Assembly (NCBI GenBank): GCA_002245135.1
Contig: NGBS01000886.1
Span: forward strand, 83,427 to 147,426
From: Proteromonas lacertae
Lineage: Eukaryota > Sar > Bigyra > Opalinata > Proteromonadidae
Direction of reading: 5' to 3'
DNA length: 64,000 nucleotides
Part shown: positions 45,301 through 59,900 of the stretch, piece by piece
Position numbering within the stretch: position 1 is the first letter of the stretch
How the letters are laid out: every line of letters starts with the position of its first letter
Notes under the pieces: model-generated
What the model was told of the DNA's origin: nothing
The model's database searches: none
The model's input: only the letters and a program-made list of their open reading frames with translations
Program-made: the position numbers and the translations under genes

Positions 45301-48300
45301 TGACGTGAATATCTTAAATCACTTTGTGGTATTAATATATGTCCCATTGACAGTAATCCCAAACCTCCTAACTCTTTTGGTGTATAAAATACTACAGGTG
45401 GAAAACGACTTGGCATTTTACTGTTTAAACCAATCTTTATTCTTGTTTGGATTTTATTTTCACATTTTACCAATAAATCTAATAATTCTGGTGTTGATAT
45501 AACAGCTTCACGATAATAGGTCATTAATCCAATTAAAGCTGTATTCCATTTATTGGCAACTTTTGTAAATGTTGTTTGACCTGAAGACATTAATATTTGT
45601 CTAATTCTATTATCAAACTGTTTGATAGAAGCTTCATCAACTCGTAAGAAGGCTTGAGCTGTTCTTTCTTTAGTAGTTTGATTCTGTAATGACCATACAC
45701 CATCTTTATTAATGAAATCAATATTATCTTGTCTACAACGAGGTAATATTCTTACTTCAAAACCACAAATATCAAATAAAAGATTTGGATTATCTTTACT
45801 GTAAACACATACAAAACTATTTTTCCATTCAAATGTAGTGATTGATCTTGGTAATCTATTCTTCATATCCCAGAAGACTGCTCTTCCTAAATTAACATCA
45901 TGTTTCATTAATCTCATTCTACTATCTCTTGGCCAACATTTCTTGTTATTGTAACCGACTATATTTTCATTATTTGGATCAGGATTTTCAGTGAGATATC
46001 TTTGTATTAAATCTTTCGATTGTTCTTGTGTGAATTTGAATAAGATATACACTCTATCAATATATCTCATATATAATCTAATAGGATGATTTACTTCTGT
46101 TTCTATATCTTTATAATTTAAGAAATCGTTTGGTAACTGTGGAGGACCTGCAATTTCAGCTGCTCTTCTCAAGCCAAGTAATAATATATCAATTACTAAA
46201 CCATAATATTGATATACGAATGATGCAAATTGTAAACCACGAATTAAACCATAACTATTAGTATGTGACATATCTTTAAATGATAATATTATATTATTCT
46301 TTGCTGTAATATAATCAGCCAAATTCTGATCCATTATTAATCTTAACAAGAAATTCAACATTGTTAAATCAATCTTTTCATAAATCATTTCTAAGGATGA
46401 TTCCATTAATACTAAACACTCACCATTTTCAGTTTCCCATATCTTTTCCAAGTTATTAATTCCTTGACAGTATTTATATACTAATAATGGAGGTGGTTCA
46501 CTATCACTTGGTTTTATCCAATTAGGGAATAATCTCCTCTTTTCACTTTCATACCATAAATATTGATCTAAATAAGCATCAGTGATCTTTTCTCTTGGAT
46601 CTATCTCATATACTGGTAATAAATGTGAATACATATCCATAAACTGAATTCCAACTTCTTTGAATGTTCTTTGAGCTAATAATTCACGTTTTATTCTTGT
46701 CAATGCTTCATTAGAATTATCATAAGCAGCTTCAATCAATCCTAATTCTTCCCTTTGAGTTTGATTCAATCGATTATTCACACCTAAATTCTCCTTCAAT
46801 CTTTCTAATGCTAATATCAATAATTTAGTATCATGTTTATAACTTGTAGGTGGGAATGGAATTGGACTGAAATGTCTACTTTCTAACCAATGTACTACGG
46901 CTGTATGTATTGCTTGACCTTCTTCTGTGGATATATATGGTCCATCTTTACTATAATTCTGTTGTCTTCCTTGTTCTGATTTTAAGAATAATCTTGTCAA
47001 TCTACCAAGGTTCTTTTTGACTACAGTCTTATCTACTGTAGCACCTCTACTGATTCTTTCTCGATTATAATGAGCTACACTTGTCCACCAATCAGCTTTT
47101 GCTTTTACATATCTTAATATCATATTCTCTACTGGTTCTGGTAATCCAGGTACTTTCCAAGGTATATTAGCTTTCCAACATCTCCAAGCTTCACTCAAAT
47201 GCTGCATAATTGTTCTACTTTTATTAGCTTTGACACTTTCAGGCATCATATCAATAATATCATGTAGAACTGATGCTCTTAATTCTAAATCATAATGAGA
47301 ATCAACTCTTTGTTTTGTTACAGTTTTAGCAATGACTTTATTCTGTCTACCTTCAAATTGACGTGCTAATAAATTACCTAACCATCCTTCAATCACTGGC
47401 ACCATTCCTCGTAAGAAGAATAACCAAACTCTCCAACCTGGTGCCCAAAAACCAACACCAGGTCCTTTTCCCACTGAACCAGTATTGAAACGGTAATATA
47501 TTAAATGTTTTAAATCTTTACACATTCGAACTTGTCTCATTAATCGATATTTATATCGATACATACCAGTCAATTGACCAACATGAGAGAATATATAGTG
47601 TAAACCATCAGCTAATTGGAATGCATCAATATTATTAACTCGATATTGAACATGAGAATCTACTATTAATTTAGTCATTCTTAATATTTCTCTAATTAAA
47701 TGGAATGAATTACCAAATCTTGACTTCTTTCTTTCTTTAGTAGTTAATGTCTTAGTTGGTTTCAAATTGAAGTTATAATCTAAATGCAAATAATTCAAAT
47801 TCTTTCTATGAATCAATAAATTCAACATATTATAACCTTGTCTTATCACTTGTAAACCAACTTCAACCCAATCTAATGTAGTTGATTGGAAAAACTTTGT
47901 ATTTTGTAATGACCTCAATAATGATCTTTTCTTCATTGATTTAGGTTTACGATGATGTAATTGATTTAATACCCAACACTTTAACAGTTTCTGGTATGAC
48001 ACTCTTACTTTGACTGGATATTCTGGATCACAATGTTCATGATACCATCCATTCACTAATGGTACATCAATACATCTACGCATTCTACCTGTTCTTTCAT
48101 TGAATGGGAATGGACTGTGATAAAGTGAGATTGCATCTGTTGTTTTGGAAGTATAGAGTGGATAATCTGAGAGAATTGGTTCAATATTCTCAGGTAAGGT
48201 AAAATCTAAATCATCTTCATCCATTTCGATTTCTACTTCACTGTAGGTACTATCAGATCGGAATGCTGAGATTGGCTGTATAATTGGATCGAAGTAATAA

Positions 48301-49403
48301 GTTGGCATATCTGGATCTTCTGTTTTTACATAACATGATGATGGATAATGATAATAGGGAATGGCGACTTTTCTTGGACGATTATTGTATAAGAATGGAT
48401 ATGCTATTTTATATTCTGTTGAAATTATCCTTCTGAATATGATTTTATTAATATCGTTAAATTCATTCCAATCTTCTTCATCTTCATTTTCTCGGTATAA
48501 CGGTTCAAATTTTGGACCACCAGGAATTGCCATATTCAACGCTTTAGCTGTAAAAAATGATTTCTTATCAAATAAATAGAAATAATTTGGATCAGTCAAA
48601 TCACTAATTAATTGACTTGCAAAACGGTACAATGTTCCTAATATTTCTACTGGTAATCTCCAAGTACGATAACTACTACCATTAACATATTTAGTGTTGA
48701 TTAATGGCTTATTATTATAAAACCAACCAATTACATCTTTATCATCTTCAGGATCTAATTCCATTCTGATAGCTTCGAGTGGTGGTGTGTCTAATATATT
48801 ATCACCATAATCTAATGCAGGTTCTTCATCATCAAATGGTGGGAATCTCATTCTTTTGAAATGCTTTCGATCTCTCTTTTCTCTTCTCATCATTATCCAC
48901 ATTGTACCCCATTGAGCACGGTATACTGGCTCTATTACAAAGGGAACTTCATTTACAAATGTAATTGCACCTGTTACATGATATAATACTTTGACATTTC
49001 TGATTTGTTCCCAAGGCATTGGCATGTTTTCTAATAATTTCAAGATGGAGTGTGGCACATATTTCAATGCACCTAAATATACTCTTCGATCATTTCTGAA
49101 TTTCTTACTGCTCATATCCCCATGATCTTTAATGATTTTCCTGCAATGCTCAGGTGGCATTTCTTCTTTCTGAGTGCTGACATGACCAAATTTTCTACTT
49201 TTACCAAAACGCTTTGATCTTAATTGCTGCCATCTTTTTGCTTTATCAATCAATTGATGTTCCATCATTTGTTCCATTACACGTTGTCCTTCTTCATAAT
49301 TCGATGTGGGAGCACCAGGTGGTGCATTTCCAGGTCTTGGTGGTTGTGAAAATACTGGAGTACTTTCAGAATAACCTCCTTGATTTGGCTGTTGTGAATT
49401 CAT
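42321..49403 (-). CDS. PRPF8: Prp8, U5 snRNP spliceosome scaffold
   Basis: Prp8 holds the catalytic RNA core of the spliceosome. The gene is one uninterrupted exon of about 2360 residues, the normal length, notable in a genome where most genes are split. I set the start at 49403 ([10 protein letters not shown]); the codon before is TTG. Order seen: [20 protein letters not shown] near residue 80; [20 protein letters not shown]; the PROCN-type region with [13 protein letters not shown]; the reverse-transcriptase-like core; linker [20 protein letters not shown]; endonuclease-like [19 protein letters not shown] and [19 protein letters not shown]; the RNase H-like domain; and the Jab1/MPN domain ([24 protein letters not shown]). 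No indels in 7 kb, unlike several neighbours. Confidence 0.97.
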   Translation of the reverse strand: MNSQQPNQGGYSESTPVFSQPPRPGNAPPGAPTSNYEEGQRVMEQMMEHQLIDKAKRWQQLRSKRFGKSRKFGHVSTQKEEMPPEHCRKIIKDHGDMSSKKFRNDRRVYLGALKYVPHSILKLLENMPMPWEQIRNVKVLYHVTGAITFVNEVPFVIEPVYRAQWGTMWIMMRREKRDRKHFKRMRFPPFDDEEPALDYGDNILDTPPLEAIRMELDPEDDKDVIGWFYNNKPLINTKYVNGSSYRTWRLPVEILGTLYRFASQLISDLTDPNYFYLFDKKSFFTAKALNMAIPGGPKFEPLYRENEDEEDWNEFNDINKIIFRRIISTEYKIAYPFLYNNRPRKVAIPYYHYPSSCYVKTEDPDMPTYYFDPIIQPISAFRSDSTYSEVEIEMDEDDLDFTLPENIEPILSDYPLYTSKTTDAISLYHSPFPFNERTGRMRRCIDVPLVNGWYHEHCDPEYPVKVRVSYQKLLKCWVLNQLHHRKPKSMKKRSLLRSLQNTKFFQSTTLDWVEVGLQVIRQGYNMLNLLIHRKNLNYLHLDYNFNLKPTKTLTTKERKKSRFGNSFHLIREILRMTKLIVDSHVQYRVNNIDAFQLADGLHYIFSHVGQLTGMYRYKYRLMRQVRMCKDLKHLIYYRFNTGSVGKGPGVGFWAPGWRVWLFFLRGMVPVIEGWLGNLLARQFEGRQNKVIAKTVTKQRVDSHYDLELRASVLHDIIDMMPESVKANKSRTIMQHLSEAWRCWKANIPWKVPGLPEPVENMILRYVKAKADWWTSVAHYNRERISRGATVDKTVVKKNLGRLTRLFLKSEQGRQQNYSKDGPYISTEEGQAIHTAVVHWLESRHFSPIPFPPTSYKHDTKLLILALERLKENLGVNNRLNQTQREELGLIEAAYDNSNEALTRIKRELLAQRTFKEVGIQFMDMYSHLLPVYEIDPREKITDAYLDQYLWYESEKRRLFPNWIKPSDSEPPPLLVYKYCQGINNLEKIWETENGECLVLMESSLEMIYEKIDLTMLNFLLRLIMDQNLADYITAKNNIILSFKDMSHTNSYGLIRGLQFASFVYQYYGLVIDILLLGLRRAAEIAGPPQLPNDFLNYKDIETEVNHPIRLYMRYIDRVYILFKFTQEQSKDLIQRYLTENPDPNNENIVGYNNKKCWPRDSRMRLMKHDVNLGRAVFWDMKNRLPRSITTFEWKNSFVCVYSKDNPNLLFDICGFEVRILPRCRQDNIDFINKDGVWSLQNQTTKERTAQAFLRVDEASIKQFDNRIRQILMSSGQTTFTKVANKWNTALIGLMTYYREAVISTPELLDLLVKCENKIQTRIKIGLNSKMPSRFPPVVFYTPKELGGLGLLSMGHILIPQSDLRYSRQTDAGVTNFRIGMSHEEDQLIPTLYRYIQPWESEFIDSQRVWAEYAQKRQEANEQNRRLTLEDLEDSWDRGIPRINTLFQKDRHTLAYDKGWRVRTDFKKYQILRHNPFWWTHQRHDGKLWNLNNYRTDMIQALGGVEGILEHTLFKGTYFPTWEGLFWEKASGFEESMKFKKLTNAQRSGLNQIPNRRFTLWWSPTINRANVYVGFQVQLDLTGIFMHGKIPTLKISLIQIFRAHLWQKIHEGIVMDLCQVFDQELDALEIETVQKETIHPRKSYKMNSSCADIVLMASKKWRMSSPSLLKDEKDEYNASVSSKYWLDVQLRWGDYDSHDIERYSRAKFLDYTSDNMSTYPSATGVMIAVDLAYNLYSAYGNWFTGSKTLFQQALSKIMKANPALFVLRERIRKGLQLYSSEATEPYLNSQNYGELFSNQIIWFVDDSVVYKVTVHRTFEGNYTTTPVNGAIFILNPRTGQFYMKIIHTSVWAGQKRLTSLAKWKTAEEIAALIRSLPVEEQPRQIIVTRKGMLDPLEVNLLDFPNIVIKGSEMQLPFHACIKVDKYRDMIAKATEPQMVMFNIYDDWLKSISSYTAFSRLILILRAIDVSTEKTKIYLRPDKTVITQPNHTWPSLTDEEWSKVEVDLKNLVLEAYGKKNNVNVTSLTQSEVRDIILGMEIAPPSQQRQQIAEIEEQNKEQSQLTAVTTKTTNIHGDEIIVTTTSRYEQNTFASRTEWRIRANSNLYTRTNNIYINSDEVQEQGFTYVMPKNVLKKFICIADTRTEICGLIYGYSPVDNNKVKEIRCIVLPPQMGTQNSVKIPDQYPTHEILEDMEPLGWIHTQPTENTILPPSDIITHKNFLENFSEWNIDTAVILTVSFTPGSCSFACYHINKSGIEWAKKTKTPTLDDKNYSKSFYEKSQLLLSEKFMGSFLVPEERSWNYNFTGISFSNEMKYSLKLDIPKEFYNETHRPSHFLDFTTVEADANIDKANEGDLEDNFS

Positions 49404-49754
49404 CAATTAAAATAATCTAATTCAGATGAAATTTAGATTAAAATAAAAGTCAAATGAAAAACACAACAAATCCTTTTCAAATCAAAATATCATTTTAAAT
49501 TCTTATTTAAATCTCAAGCCGATTTTGTTGTGATTATTTAAACGAATAACTTTTTAGTAATGTAAAAACGTGTTATAGAATAGATTATAAGATTATTTAC
49601 TATGCAATTCACATTGATATATGAATATCTATTTCCATAAACACTTATTAAGTATTAGATATTTAATGAATGCGATTAAAATTGTGTATTTATGATAATT
49701 TCTGGTAAAATCTCCACCATCACAAATCATTATATATAACAATAATAAAATTAC
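49404..49754. other. Intergenic, AT-rich, no gene seen
   Basis: A 351-bp gap upstream of Prp8 and downstream of the small membrane-protein gene. It must contain the Prp8 promoter. No distinct repeat or RNA gene is visible. Confidence 0.5.
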
Positions 49755-49994
49755 TTAGACTCTCTTATGAACCACTTTACCTTCAGGAATTAAATGAGGT
49801 GGGTATGGATATGTAAGTTTCTTGATGTGATTATGACTCATCTTCATAGCAATTGGCTTTGCAAACGGATAAAGAACAACAGAACCAACAGAGAGACTTA
49901 AACTTAAAAATACGACTAAAAATATAATCTTGAGTAATATACATGGAGTATTATCGAAGCATCTTCTAGCAGCGTTTGTGAATGCACCTAACAT
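49755..49994 (-). CDS. Small single-pass membrane protein, unknown
   Basis: A 79-residue frame starting MLGAFTNAARRCFDNTPCIL, followed by one strong hydrophobic helix (LLKIIFLVVFLSLSLSVGSV) and a basic tail (HNHIKKLTYPYPPHLIPEGK). The basic residues on both sides of the helix and the small size would suit an ER or mitochondrial membrane subunit, but I recognise no family. An AG acceptor-like site (ttttcttag) lies just upstream of the ATG, so a 5' exon, coding or not, is possible. Support is a clean frame, a helix and position between two clear genes. Confidence 0.55.
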   Translation of the reverse strand: MLGAFTNAARRCFDNTPCILLKIIFLVVFLSLSLSVGSVVLYPFAKPIAMKMSHNHIKKLTYPYPPHLIPEGKVVHKRV

Positions 49995-50104
49995 CTTCTT
50001 CACCTAAGAAAATAAAAATAAACTCTTTGAATGAATTCAAACTTGTTTGATAGATTATAACGGATTTATTTTCAAATTAATTTTGAAAATATATAAATTT
50101 CTCG

Positions 50105-51609
50105 ATGAATACAGGAGGTATACTATTTTGATATTTATAATGTGCATATAGTATCAGAAATATATATCACAAACTTAAGTTTGATGGCAACAGAAGTAGA
50201 TTTGATGAACATCTTCTCAGTTTATGGTAATTTGTTGGTTGCCAAAATATTAAGAGAACCAAATGGTGTAAATAATGGAACCGCAGTGATTGGATTTGAT
50301 AATGTGCTTGTTTCGCAACAAGTTGTCAATAGTTTTGAAGGGTTTATGATATACGAAAAACAAATACATTTGGAGTTATTGACTGGAAAAAGTCCAGTTG
50401 TGTATATAAGCAATTTAAAGAAATCATGGAATTGTAAAATGGTTCAAGATTTATTAGTAAATGCATTTTCAACGATAATGAAAGTGAATGTATTAGATGA
50501 TCCTAAAGGGCAAGGAAGAAATAGAGGTTATTGCTTTGCCACGTTCGATACTTTAGCAAATGCACAGAATTCAATGTATACTATCAATTCAGAAGGTTAT
50601 AAAATTGGTGGACAAAAATTAACAGCCAATTGGGCTGATACACAATCCGATTTTGAAGATGAAGAATCATTAAATGTATTTATTAATAATTTAAAATCTT
50701 TTATTTTTTGTATAGAAGAAAGTGATATTCGTAAAAGGAATAACATTCAATATAAATGAAGATGATTTAAGAGCATTATTCTCTCAATATGGTTTTGTAG
50801 AATCAGTAATATTATCACGAAATCTACCAAATGTACAAAGAGATGATTATGCTTTTGTTAATTTCCATTCAGAATATGAAGCTGATTCTGCTATTAAACA
50901 CTTACAAGGTGTTTATTTTCATTCAATACCACTAGATTTATCATATGCCAGAAAAACTGATTCTGAATCTAAGAAAATAAGATCACAAATTACTGCATGT
51001 CTTTCTAATACTTCATCTTTTATAAATAACTCTTCAAATAATAATAATAAAAATACTTCTACAACTACTTCAACAACAACAACTACTACTACTACTAAAC
51101 CAGCAATTGTACCATCTCCATTATATAAAACACAGTTATGTAGACACTTTATGGCTAAAGGATTTTGTAAAATTGGAGCATTATGCCAATATGCTCATGG
51201 TGAGAAAGAGTTAAGGGAATATGGATATAATGTTGTTAAAATGCCTATGATTGGTCCAACTTTACCATCATCTACAGATATAAATGAATCAAATAATAAA
51301 ACTAGTGAAGATAAACATATAAATAAAAAAGAAGAAGAAGAAGATAGTATTTCTAACGCAAATAATAATTCTTATTCAGATACAACAAATCTTCAAAATT
51401 ATGGTTATATTTGGGATAATAAAACACAATCATGGAAGTTTGATTCAGTTAATAGTATTATTATTAATAAAAATACAGATGTACCTCCTCCTGAAGATGT
51501 TACTACTGTTGGAATTGATTTACCTCTACCTTCTGCAGAAACTGAAATTGGCACATTTTTACCACTTCCTAAACCTCAGAAGAAGAAAAAATCTAGAAAG
51601 AGTAAATAA
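50105..51609 (+). CDS. RNA-binding protein: three RRMs plus a TTP-type CCCH zinc finger
   Basis: Exons 50105-50117, 50152-50675 and 50716-51609 encode about 476 residues. RRM1: EIYITNLSLMATEVDL and a degenerate RNP1 (NGTAVIGF). RRM2: VVYISNLKKSWNCKMVQDLL with RNP1 NRGYCFATF. RRM3: VIFVKGITFNINEDDLRALF with RNP1 RDDYAFVNF. A single CCCH finger follows (LCRHFMAKGFCKIGALCQYA plus the zinc His, spacing Cx8Cx5Cx3H) preceded by YKTQ, the lead-in typical of TIS11/TTP fingers that bind AU-rich RNA. A Thr run separates RRM3 and the finger. The C-terminus has YIWDNKTQSWKFDS and a basic end (KKKKSRKSK). Role in mRNA decay or splicing is inferred from the domains only. The first coding exon is just 13 nt. 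Confidence 0.85.
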
Positions 51610-51741
51610 GTTATAAATAAATAGTGTATAATAGGTATTTTTTTTCTTTTTTTATTTTTTTGTGTTTCAAACGAATATATTTTTACTATATTTGAAACAG
51701 TTATTTTTTCTTTCTTAGTTTGTAGATTAGTAATTTAAAAA

Positions 51742-53226
51742 ATGTCAGGACCACCTGATGCTAGTAGATATAGAGAAATAGAAGAGTCAAAAATACTACT
51801 GCACAACATTAATGATTTAGTTGAAGAAATGCTTTCAAATAATGAGAATTTAGAAGCAGCTACCTTATTAGAAGAAGCAGCTAATATTACTTTAGAGATA
51901 TATGGAGAAAAGAGTCATATTGTATAATAACAGATATTTATGTAATTATTAAAGACTGTTGATGCGATTGATAAAGCAGTAACACAATTAAACAAAGTTT
52001 TTATGGAATTTATAGAAAATGCAGAAGATCAAGATTTAGCAGTAGATATAGCAAGAAAAGCAATAGAATTAGTAGAATTTCTTCCAGATACTGATGATTG
52101 TGAAAGTTGCTACGTATAATATAGTGATTTATATATTTTTAGTCTTAACAGTGCTGCTTATGTATTTAGAATGGTAGGTGACTATTCAATGGCAATAGAA
52201 TTAGCTAAAGTCGCTATAGAGATATGTAATGAAATGATAGACGAAAATGATCCAGATGCTCAAGATGTTGATGAATTAGCTTGTTCCTATCTCACTCTAT
52301 CAACAATATATCATGAACAAGGAAGTATATATATTATTCTATTTATTTATTTATATGTATTAGATTGTAAAGATTCACTGGAAGAAGCAAGAAATTCAGT
52401 TTCAAAAATTTTAGAGTATTTAATACCAATTCAGAATAAATATGATAATATTGATGATTATTCAGATTTATTAACTACTTTATGTATTGGATATCAGAAT
52501 ATTGGATGTCAATTAGAGGGATTAAATAGATTTAAAGAGAGTTTACAGTGGTATAAAAGAGGATTAATTTCTTGTCAACAATATATACCAAATAACAAGC
52601 AATTATTAAATTCTATTACTGAATCATATAATAAAATATTAAAAGTATATATATATATATATATATACTGAAATATTATTGTTTCAATAGATATGTAATA
52701 GTGAAAATAAACCAAAAATTAACCCATTTCTACCAACTAAATCTTCATCAAATACAAATACAAATTCTAATTCAAATACAAAGAAACATCCATTAAAACC
52801 AACAGCAGCAACTACTACAACTACAACTACTACAAATATAGAAGGAAATAAAGATGCAGTTTATATCAATATAGACACAAATGCTCCAAATGTAAGCCAT
52901 ATTGGAAATTCTGAGTTTTTAGCTCCAAGTGGTGAAATAATCAGAACAAGATATTCACATATACCAACAGTTATAAGACCAAAGAAACCATTATATATGC
53001 CAGCTCCACCGTATATTATTTATTTATAATAGCAAATATTTATTTTTATAGAGTATCAAATACACCTTATACAGCAAAAACAAGTATAATACAACAGTTA
53101 TATTCAAAACCAAAGGAGAAAGAGAAGATTGAAAAGAGTAAAAGAAGAATACAAAGTGCAGGACCAAAAAGACAAAGTGAATATGAAAAACCATTAAGAA
53201 TTAGACCATATTCAGCATTTCCTTAA
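51742..53226 (+). CDS. TPR-like repeat protein with disordered C-terminus (six exons)
   Basis: Exons 51742-51921, 51955-52113, 52143-52324, 52364-52644, 52691-53010 and 53052-53226, about 431 residues after correction. Residues 1-280 contain helical repeats with TPR-like spacing (NLEAATLLEEAANITLEIYG; YSMAIELAKVAIEICNEMI; RFKESLQWYKRGLISCQQYI). The C-terminal 150 residues are Asn/Thr-rich and basic (TPYTAKTSIIQQLYSKPKEK; KRRIQSAGPKRQSEYEKPLR). The join at 52113/52143 is one base out of frame with standard splice sites; the TCTT at 52143-52146 probably carries an extra base. No orthologue is recognised. Confidence 0.75.
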
Positions 53227-53940
53227 AATATTGATTTTTATTTTTGTTATGTTGGGTTATTATTTATTTTGCTTATTTTACATTAGTATATGTAGATAAT
53301 TATTATTGTCAATCATTAGCGGAATATAATAGAGATTTATTATTTTGAGCTTGAATAGAAATCAAGCTTGAATGAATGTTTTAAATTGAATATTTCGAGT
53401 TACAGATAAAATATGGATTTTATATAATAAAATAATATTTTAGAAACAATGTTGTTTATAAAATGATGAATGGAAGATTGAAGAATAAATATCAATAAAT
53501 AACAACTCATATAATCTTTATGACTAAATCACAATGAAAACTGAATTGTATTGTGCTTAAAGATAGATTTATATTTTTGTATTTTAACCAAATTAGAAAT
53601 ATCAAAAATTTAATCCGTCTTTTCAAATGGACAAGCAAGTGTTTGAAGAATAGTAGTAGTATTATTGTCAAATATAATAATATTATGTTACTATGGTTTG
53701 TTATTCACTCATTCAGAGAAAGGAACAAATTTCGCTACATCTTCCCAGTTTGGTAGTAGGCTATCACTATTACATGCAAGTAATATAATAAAGAATAAGC
53801 AAGAAATAAACAAAAAATACAAAACATAGATATTTTGGAAGGGGGTAATATTTATAACTTCCTCTCTTAATTTTGGTTTTTATGATTTTCTTATACAAGT
53901 ATTTAATTTGTATCAAACCATTTTAGATCTTTATTCTAGG
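53227..53940. other. Intergenic, AT-rich, no gene seen
   Basis: This 714-bp stretch, the longest gap in the window, contains only short chance frames. A palindrome CAAGCTTG sits near 53363 with a second AGCTTGAAT copy just upstream. No RNA gene recognised. Confidence 0.45.
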
Positions 53941-56900
53941 ATGTTCTTGTTTAGATTTCTGGCTATTTTGAGTATAATATTGTATATATAATTTTTAAAT
54001 AGGCTTAACAGCAGCTTCATGCACTGTTAAAAGCGATTTGTTAGAGTTTTCGACTTTAACAGAATCATTTGATAGAGCTGTAACTTGTGAAAATGATATT
54101 ACATCATGTATTACTGTTCCAAGATTACCACCAGGATTGACTTTATCCTCCAATTGTGGTATTTCAGGTAAATCAAAAACATTCACTCTCAAAAAAAATA
54201 TACAGTAAAATATGTAAATGATGGTGCTTTATACAGTGGAAGCATTACACTAGTTGCTTATGGAACCCTTTCAAGTTGTACATATGGTGTAAAAGATGGT
54301 ATATTCTCTATATCAAAGAGTGAAGCGTTTACTATTCAACCGCCTAGATGCAATGCTCCAATAAAAAACTGTACTGCCTCTGTTTTACCAACAGGAGTAA
54401 AGATTGATAAATTAGGTAAAATATATACTGAAGGAGTAACAGAAGAATCAGCACAACAAACATATACAATTATTTGTAGAGACGACAAAAATGAAGTTGA
54501 AATTCCATTAAAATTAAGTATAGGATCAAATTCTGGTTCAACTCCACTTCAATATTTTCAATATCCTGCAATGGATTTTCCGTTCTTCAAAACAAGGCAA
54601 TCATCAATAACTCCAAATTATCTAGGAAGAATAAAACCTAGTAGTTGTAGAGCTTCATCCTCTATTGCATTTCCTGCTGGAATTACAATGAATGGTAATA
54701 CTTGTATAATAAGTGGTAAATTTACAGGTGTAGCTAACAATCATTTGGTTACAGTAACTGCTATTTCTGAAAATGATCATAGTACTTGTTCTTTTAATAT
54801 TTACATTCGTTATATTAGTGATGCTCATTTAAATTATCAACATGGATGGTTAATTATGCTTTATAGATTTGAAGGAGCTGATTGTAGATACTCTTATGAT
54901 TCTCAAAGCAGTGGTGCAAAAGAATTATTATATGTTGGTGTAAGAGATTATGTAAATTACACAGCGGGAAAGTCATTATGGCCAGAATATGGTTGGCATT
55001 TAGAAGAACAATCTTCATTAAGTTCAATTGGTTTTTATCATGGTGATCAGAGAACGTTCTTTGGTTTTAGTGGTCCAACTAAAGTGTATTATAATGATAA
55101 AGGTGAAAATTGGCCAAGACCAAAGCCAAATCAATTTTCACAAAGTTGTTCTATTGTAACATCTGATTTAATTGGTGGATTAGCAGGTAGAGCAGAAATA
55201 CATCAGTATAGAGGAGTTGGTGCTGATAATCAATTTAGATATGAAGTTCAGGTAGGTGCAGCTAGCGGAGGTGCAGTTGGAACAGGTGTATTTATTGGTC
55301 CTGATAAAATTGCTCATCAATATTTAGGATTTTTAGAGTACAATTTGATGAAAGCAGTTTATCCAGCTCACACTCCAATTCCTGCTAATAAACCAGTATT
55401 ACAAGCATGGATAACTGCTCGTAAAGTTAATAGTTATGAAATTGATAGAGATTTACCAATTGGTTTAGAATTAGATACAAAAACAGGTTATATTACTGGT
55501 TATACTGATGAAATAATACCATCCACTTTATATACAGTCACAATGAGAGGAGTTGATACTACCGCTAATAATGCTCCATTTACATTTACATGTCAATTGG
55601 ATTTAGAAATTAGAGAATTTACAGCTCCTGAAGATCAATTTGATTGTGATTTAGTAACTGTAGAAGGACGTGAAGATTTCAAAATAAGTCCAATTACTTG
55701 TACAAGTAAGAATTCAATGAAAATAATATATCATTCAACAGATTTACCAAAAGGATTATCATTAAGTGAAGATGGTGTAATTAGTGGAATTGCAATAGAA
55801 CAAATATCAGGACATGCTTCAACAATATATGGATGTACAATAAATGGTGTAACTGCAAAACAAATTACATTTCATATAAAACCAAGTTGTGAATTTAATA
55901 AATTCTACTTTATATATAATCTTGAAACACCTGGAACATTATTCACTATTAAACAGGGAGATGAGATATTATTTGCAAATACAGCAGATGATGAATTAGG
56001 AATAGATATAAAGGCAGTGGTTTGTGCAAAATTAGAAAGTAGTTTAAAATTGATAATAAATAGTAATTCATTATTGGGAGGAAAATTTAAACTTATTCGT
56101 GATGATTTAGTTATATATACAGGAAAAGTAGAAGATATAATAGATCAAAGAGAAATAGATATAGAATTTCCATTAGATGAAGTTCCAGTTGTTACATATC
56201 CTGATTTGACAGAATTAATAGTTGGTTTTGATTATTATATGTCTCCAATTGTTAAAAATGGAGCATCATTATTTGAAATTGATACTATCTTTGGAGGTTT
56301 AAGTTTTGATAAGGAAACTGGCGCTATTTATGGAACTGTGACTTCAGCAATCAGTAACCCTATTGTTGTTCATGTAACAGCCACTAATTCACATGGTAAA
56401 AGTGAGGTAACAGATGTGACATTAAGATCATCAAAATGTGAAGGTGATAGACAATTATTCAAATTGAGTGTTAATGTTGGTGAAGCTGATAGTGGAATTG
56501 CTTCAATTGTTGTTACTAAGAAGTCTGATCAAAGTGTTATATTCTCAGCAAATCAAATTATTTCTACAACATTTAATAAATCATTTTGTGATACACAAGG
56601 TGATTATACAGCTACTTATACATTTACATCTGTTTCAAGTATTGAAATAGAATTAGAAGGTCTAGGTATAACCACTCCATTATCTCCAGGTACAAATAGT
56701 GTTCAAGATTTCTTTGTTCAAAGAGTATATACAGGAAGTGGCATTTGGTATTATACTTCAACATATTACCCTGATTGGATTACAATGACTGAATTTGATG
56801 GTTGGTTTGCTGCTCCAGTTGGTGGATTTCAAGAACCAAGCGGTATCGTAAGATACTATAAATATGGATTTAAAGTTCCAGATACTCAGTTAAGTAATGC

Positions 56901-59900
56901 AATAATGTTAAGTCTAACTTATGCAGGTGGTATAGCTACTTATATTAATAATCATCTTGTTTACCTAAATAATTTACCTGATAATTATACAAGTGAATCA
57001 GAAAGTATTGGATCAACTGCAATACAAACAGTAAAGATTCCAGTGACTAAATCCTATTTCAAAGTAGATGGAAGTGATAATTATATTTCAATAGAATGTC
57101 ATTTCCAATCATCAATGAATAAAAAAGAGAATTTGAATATTGATATGCAGTATATGGGAATTAATCAATGTGTAAGTATATTAAATAAAGATAAAATTGA
57201 AATTACTGCCTTTGCTGAAGAAGGTGTTGGTACAGTAACAGACAAAAGAATGTATGAAAGATATTTGCCTGATGCTTTTAAGAATGCTATGTATAATTTA
57301 CATTCAACAGGAGGAGGTTTTAGTTATGATTTTTCTGGTTATAATGCCTATGGAAATACATGGTTTAAATATATTTACCCATATCCAGTATTGATTACAC
57401 AGTATTACATGAGTTCAGATAATGTAGCTAATACATATTCAGTTAGTTGGGATGTATTAGGATCTAATGATAATAACGAATGGAATTTATTACATTCAAT
57501 GAGAAGATCTGCTCAACCAAAAGCAAATGAAGATAAATCTTTTTTTATACCAAATATAAATGAGCATTATAAATACTATTTGTTTAATATTACCTCAAGA
57601 GGTGAAAATGGTCAAGCATTAGCACCAACATTTAGAATGACTGGTATGCTTCCTTCAATGTGCAATTACCCAAAATCATGTGATGATATTCCAATGGGAA
57701 GTAATAGTTATTTTATGTGTCCAGAAGGTCAAGAATCAAATGTAAAAACTGCTACTTCTGAGCCAATAAGAATAGTAAGAGAATGTCGAAATGTGAATGG
57801 TTTTCCAACTCTTCAACCTGATAATTATGGTGGTAATACTTGTTCAAAAGTAAAGATAGTGTTTGATGCTTCTAATAATAAAGTGACTGGTATTGTAGGT
57901 AAAGAAGTTCCAACTTATAGAGCTTTTTTATCAGTTGATAGAGAAACAACCACAACAATAACATCTGATCCACAATTACCTGCTGGAATAAAGATAGATC
58001 AACTAAGTGGAAGAATCTATGGTATTCCAACTGAAGGAAGAGAAGCTAAAGCTTATACAATTACTGTTACAAATGATGCTTATCCAGAAGGAGCAAGAAC
58101 CATTTCTAGAACTATTAATTTAGAGGTGTTAATACCAAAATGTCCAGCTTCGGAAGATGGAATTTGGCCAGAAACTGAGATTAATATTGTTGCTAATATT
58201 TCATGTGGTTTAGAGTATTTTGGTGAAATGACAAGAGAATGTAAATTAGATGAAAATGGTGATCCTCAGTGGAGTGAAATAGATAGATCAGGTTGTAGTG
58301 ATAAAGTTCAAACTAATTGTCGATATTCTTCTGATGAAGTGTCATTTGATTTATATGAAAAAGGAACATATACTTGTACTTGTGATGATGTTCCAACCTC
58401 AATTAGAATTGAACCAGAATTACCAAATAATTGGAGATTATTAGAAACAGGAAGTATTCAATATGTGATTGACAATGAATTTGATATTGATTATACAATA
58501 ACATTTGTATCAAAAGATGGTTTTGAACAGGTTGTAAAGTTAAGAATTACATCTTTACCTAAATTAGAAAGTTGTAGTTATGGATTTGATAATAATGAAT
58601 TGAAATTATACAAAATGTATGTTGATATAGCAGGTCCAAAATGTGTTGGTTATTTTACTTCTGCATCAGTAAGTAGTTCAACTCCATTACCAGATGGATT
58701 AGTACTTAATGGAAGAACAGGAGCAATAAGTGGATATTTGACAAATGAAATACCAACAGAAGGAGTTGATGTGAATATAGTAATAGCTGATGCAAAGAAT
58801 TCAATTACTCTAACATTAAAATTCAAGAAGAATGATGAAGGTAATTTATTGACTGGATTTAGAGCTTATGGAATGAAACCTTATTCTGCATCTGAATTTA
58901 GTAATGAATTATGGAGTAAATTATTTGATGGATCAAAAACTTTAAGTGGTCCAACAATAATGACAAAATCAGTTTATCCAGAAACATCAGATGATTCGCC
59001 AGATTTCCCTTCTTCAGAAATGGTTGCTATAAGAGCTGAAGGATATTTAAAGATTACTGAAGCAGGTAATTATGTTATAAAATATAGAGTAAAAAATAAT
59101 GGTAATGTTGTTATTCCTGGATTTAAAGATATAAAAACACCATCAACTGCTTGGGATAATGTGCAAACAACAACTGTGAGTTTGAAACCTGGATATGTCT
59201 ATACTGGATTGTTTTTAGGTCTTGATGGTAAACCTTACAGTACTGATATACAAATAAAGAAAGAAAGTGAAGCTGATGGAAGTTATAAAGATTTGAGTGG
59301 AATGATGTATCGTGGTGGCTTTATAATTCAACATGTAGATTATTCTTCATTTTCTTACATTATAATGGCAAGAACTGATTATAAAATCATACCTACATTT
59401 GAAGGAGTTCCATCTAAATGGAGAATATCTCCCAGTGTAAATAGATTAACATTTGATGAAAATACTGGTATTATTTCAGGTCAAATTGATAGTTGTGAAG
59501 GATATACAACAACAACATTTACAGTAACATCATATTCTGATGATGGTTTATCATCTAGTTCAGATTCATTTAGAATAATTTGTGTTGATGAAACTGTAGA
59601 ATTATTGAAAGGATTAAATACAATTGTTTATACAATAAATTCTCCAAATTTGGATGGATTTACAGATCCAACAACTTCTGGAGGTTTAAAAAAGATACTA
59701 GAAATAATTGACAATCCAAATCATGTGAGAAGTGATGATATATGGAATGGATTTTCATTATTATCTATATACAGTTTTATAGCTGATTATAATGGTTTTA
59801 TAAAAGTAAAACAACTTGGTGATTATGTAATAACAATGAAATGTTATGATTATTGTAGATTATATTTAGCAAGGCAAGACAAAACAATAGAAATAACTGG

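Noticed and set aside
52645-52668. (TA)n run as a possible mobile-element or microsatellite feature
   Set aside because: It lies inside a 46-nt intron of the TPR gene and begins with the usual GTATAT donor; simple intron sequence explains it.
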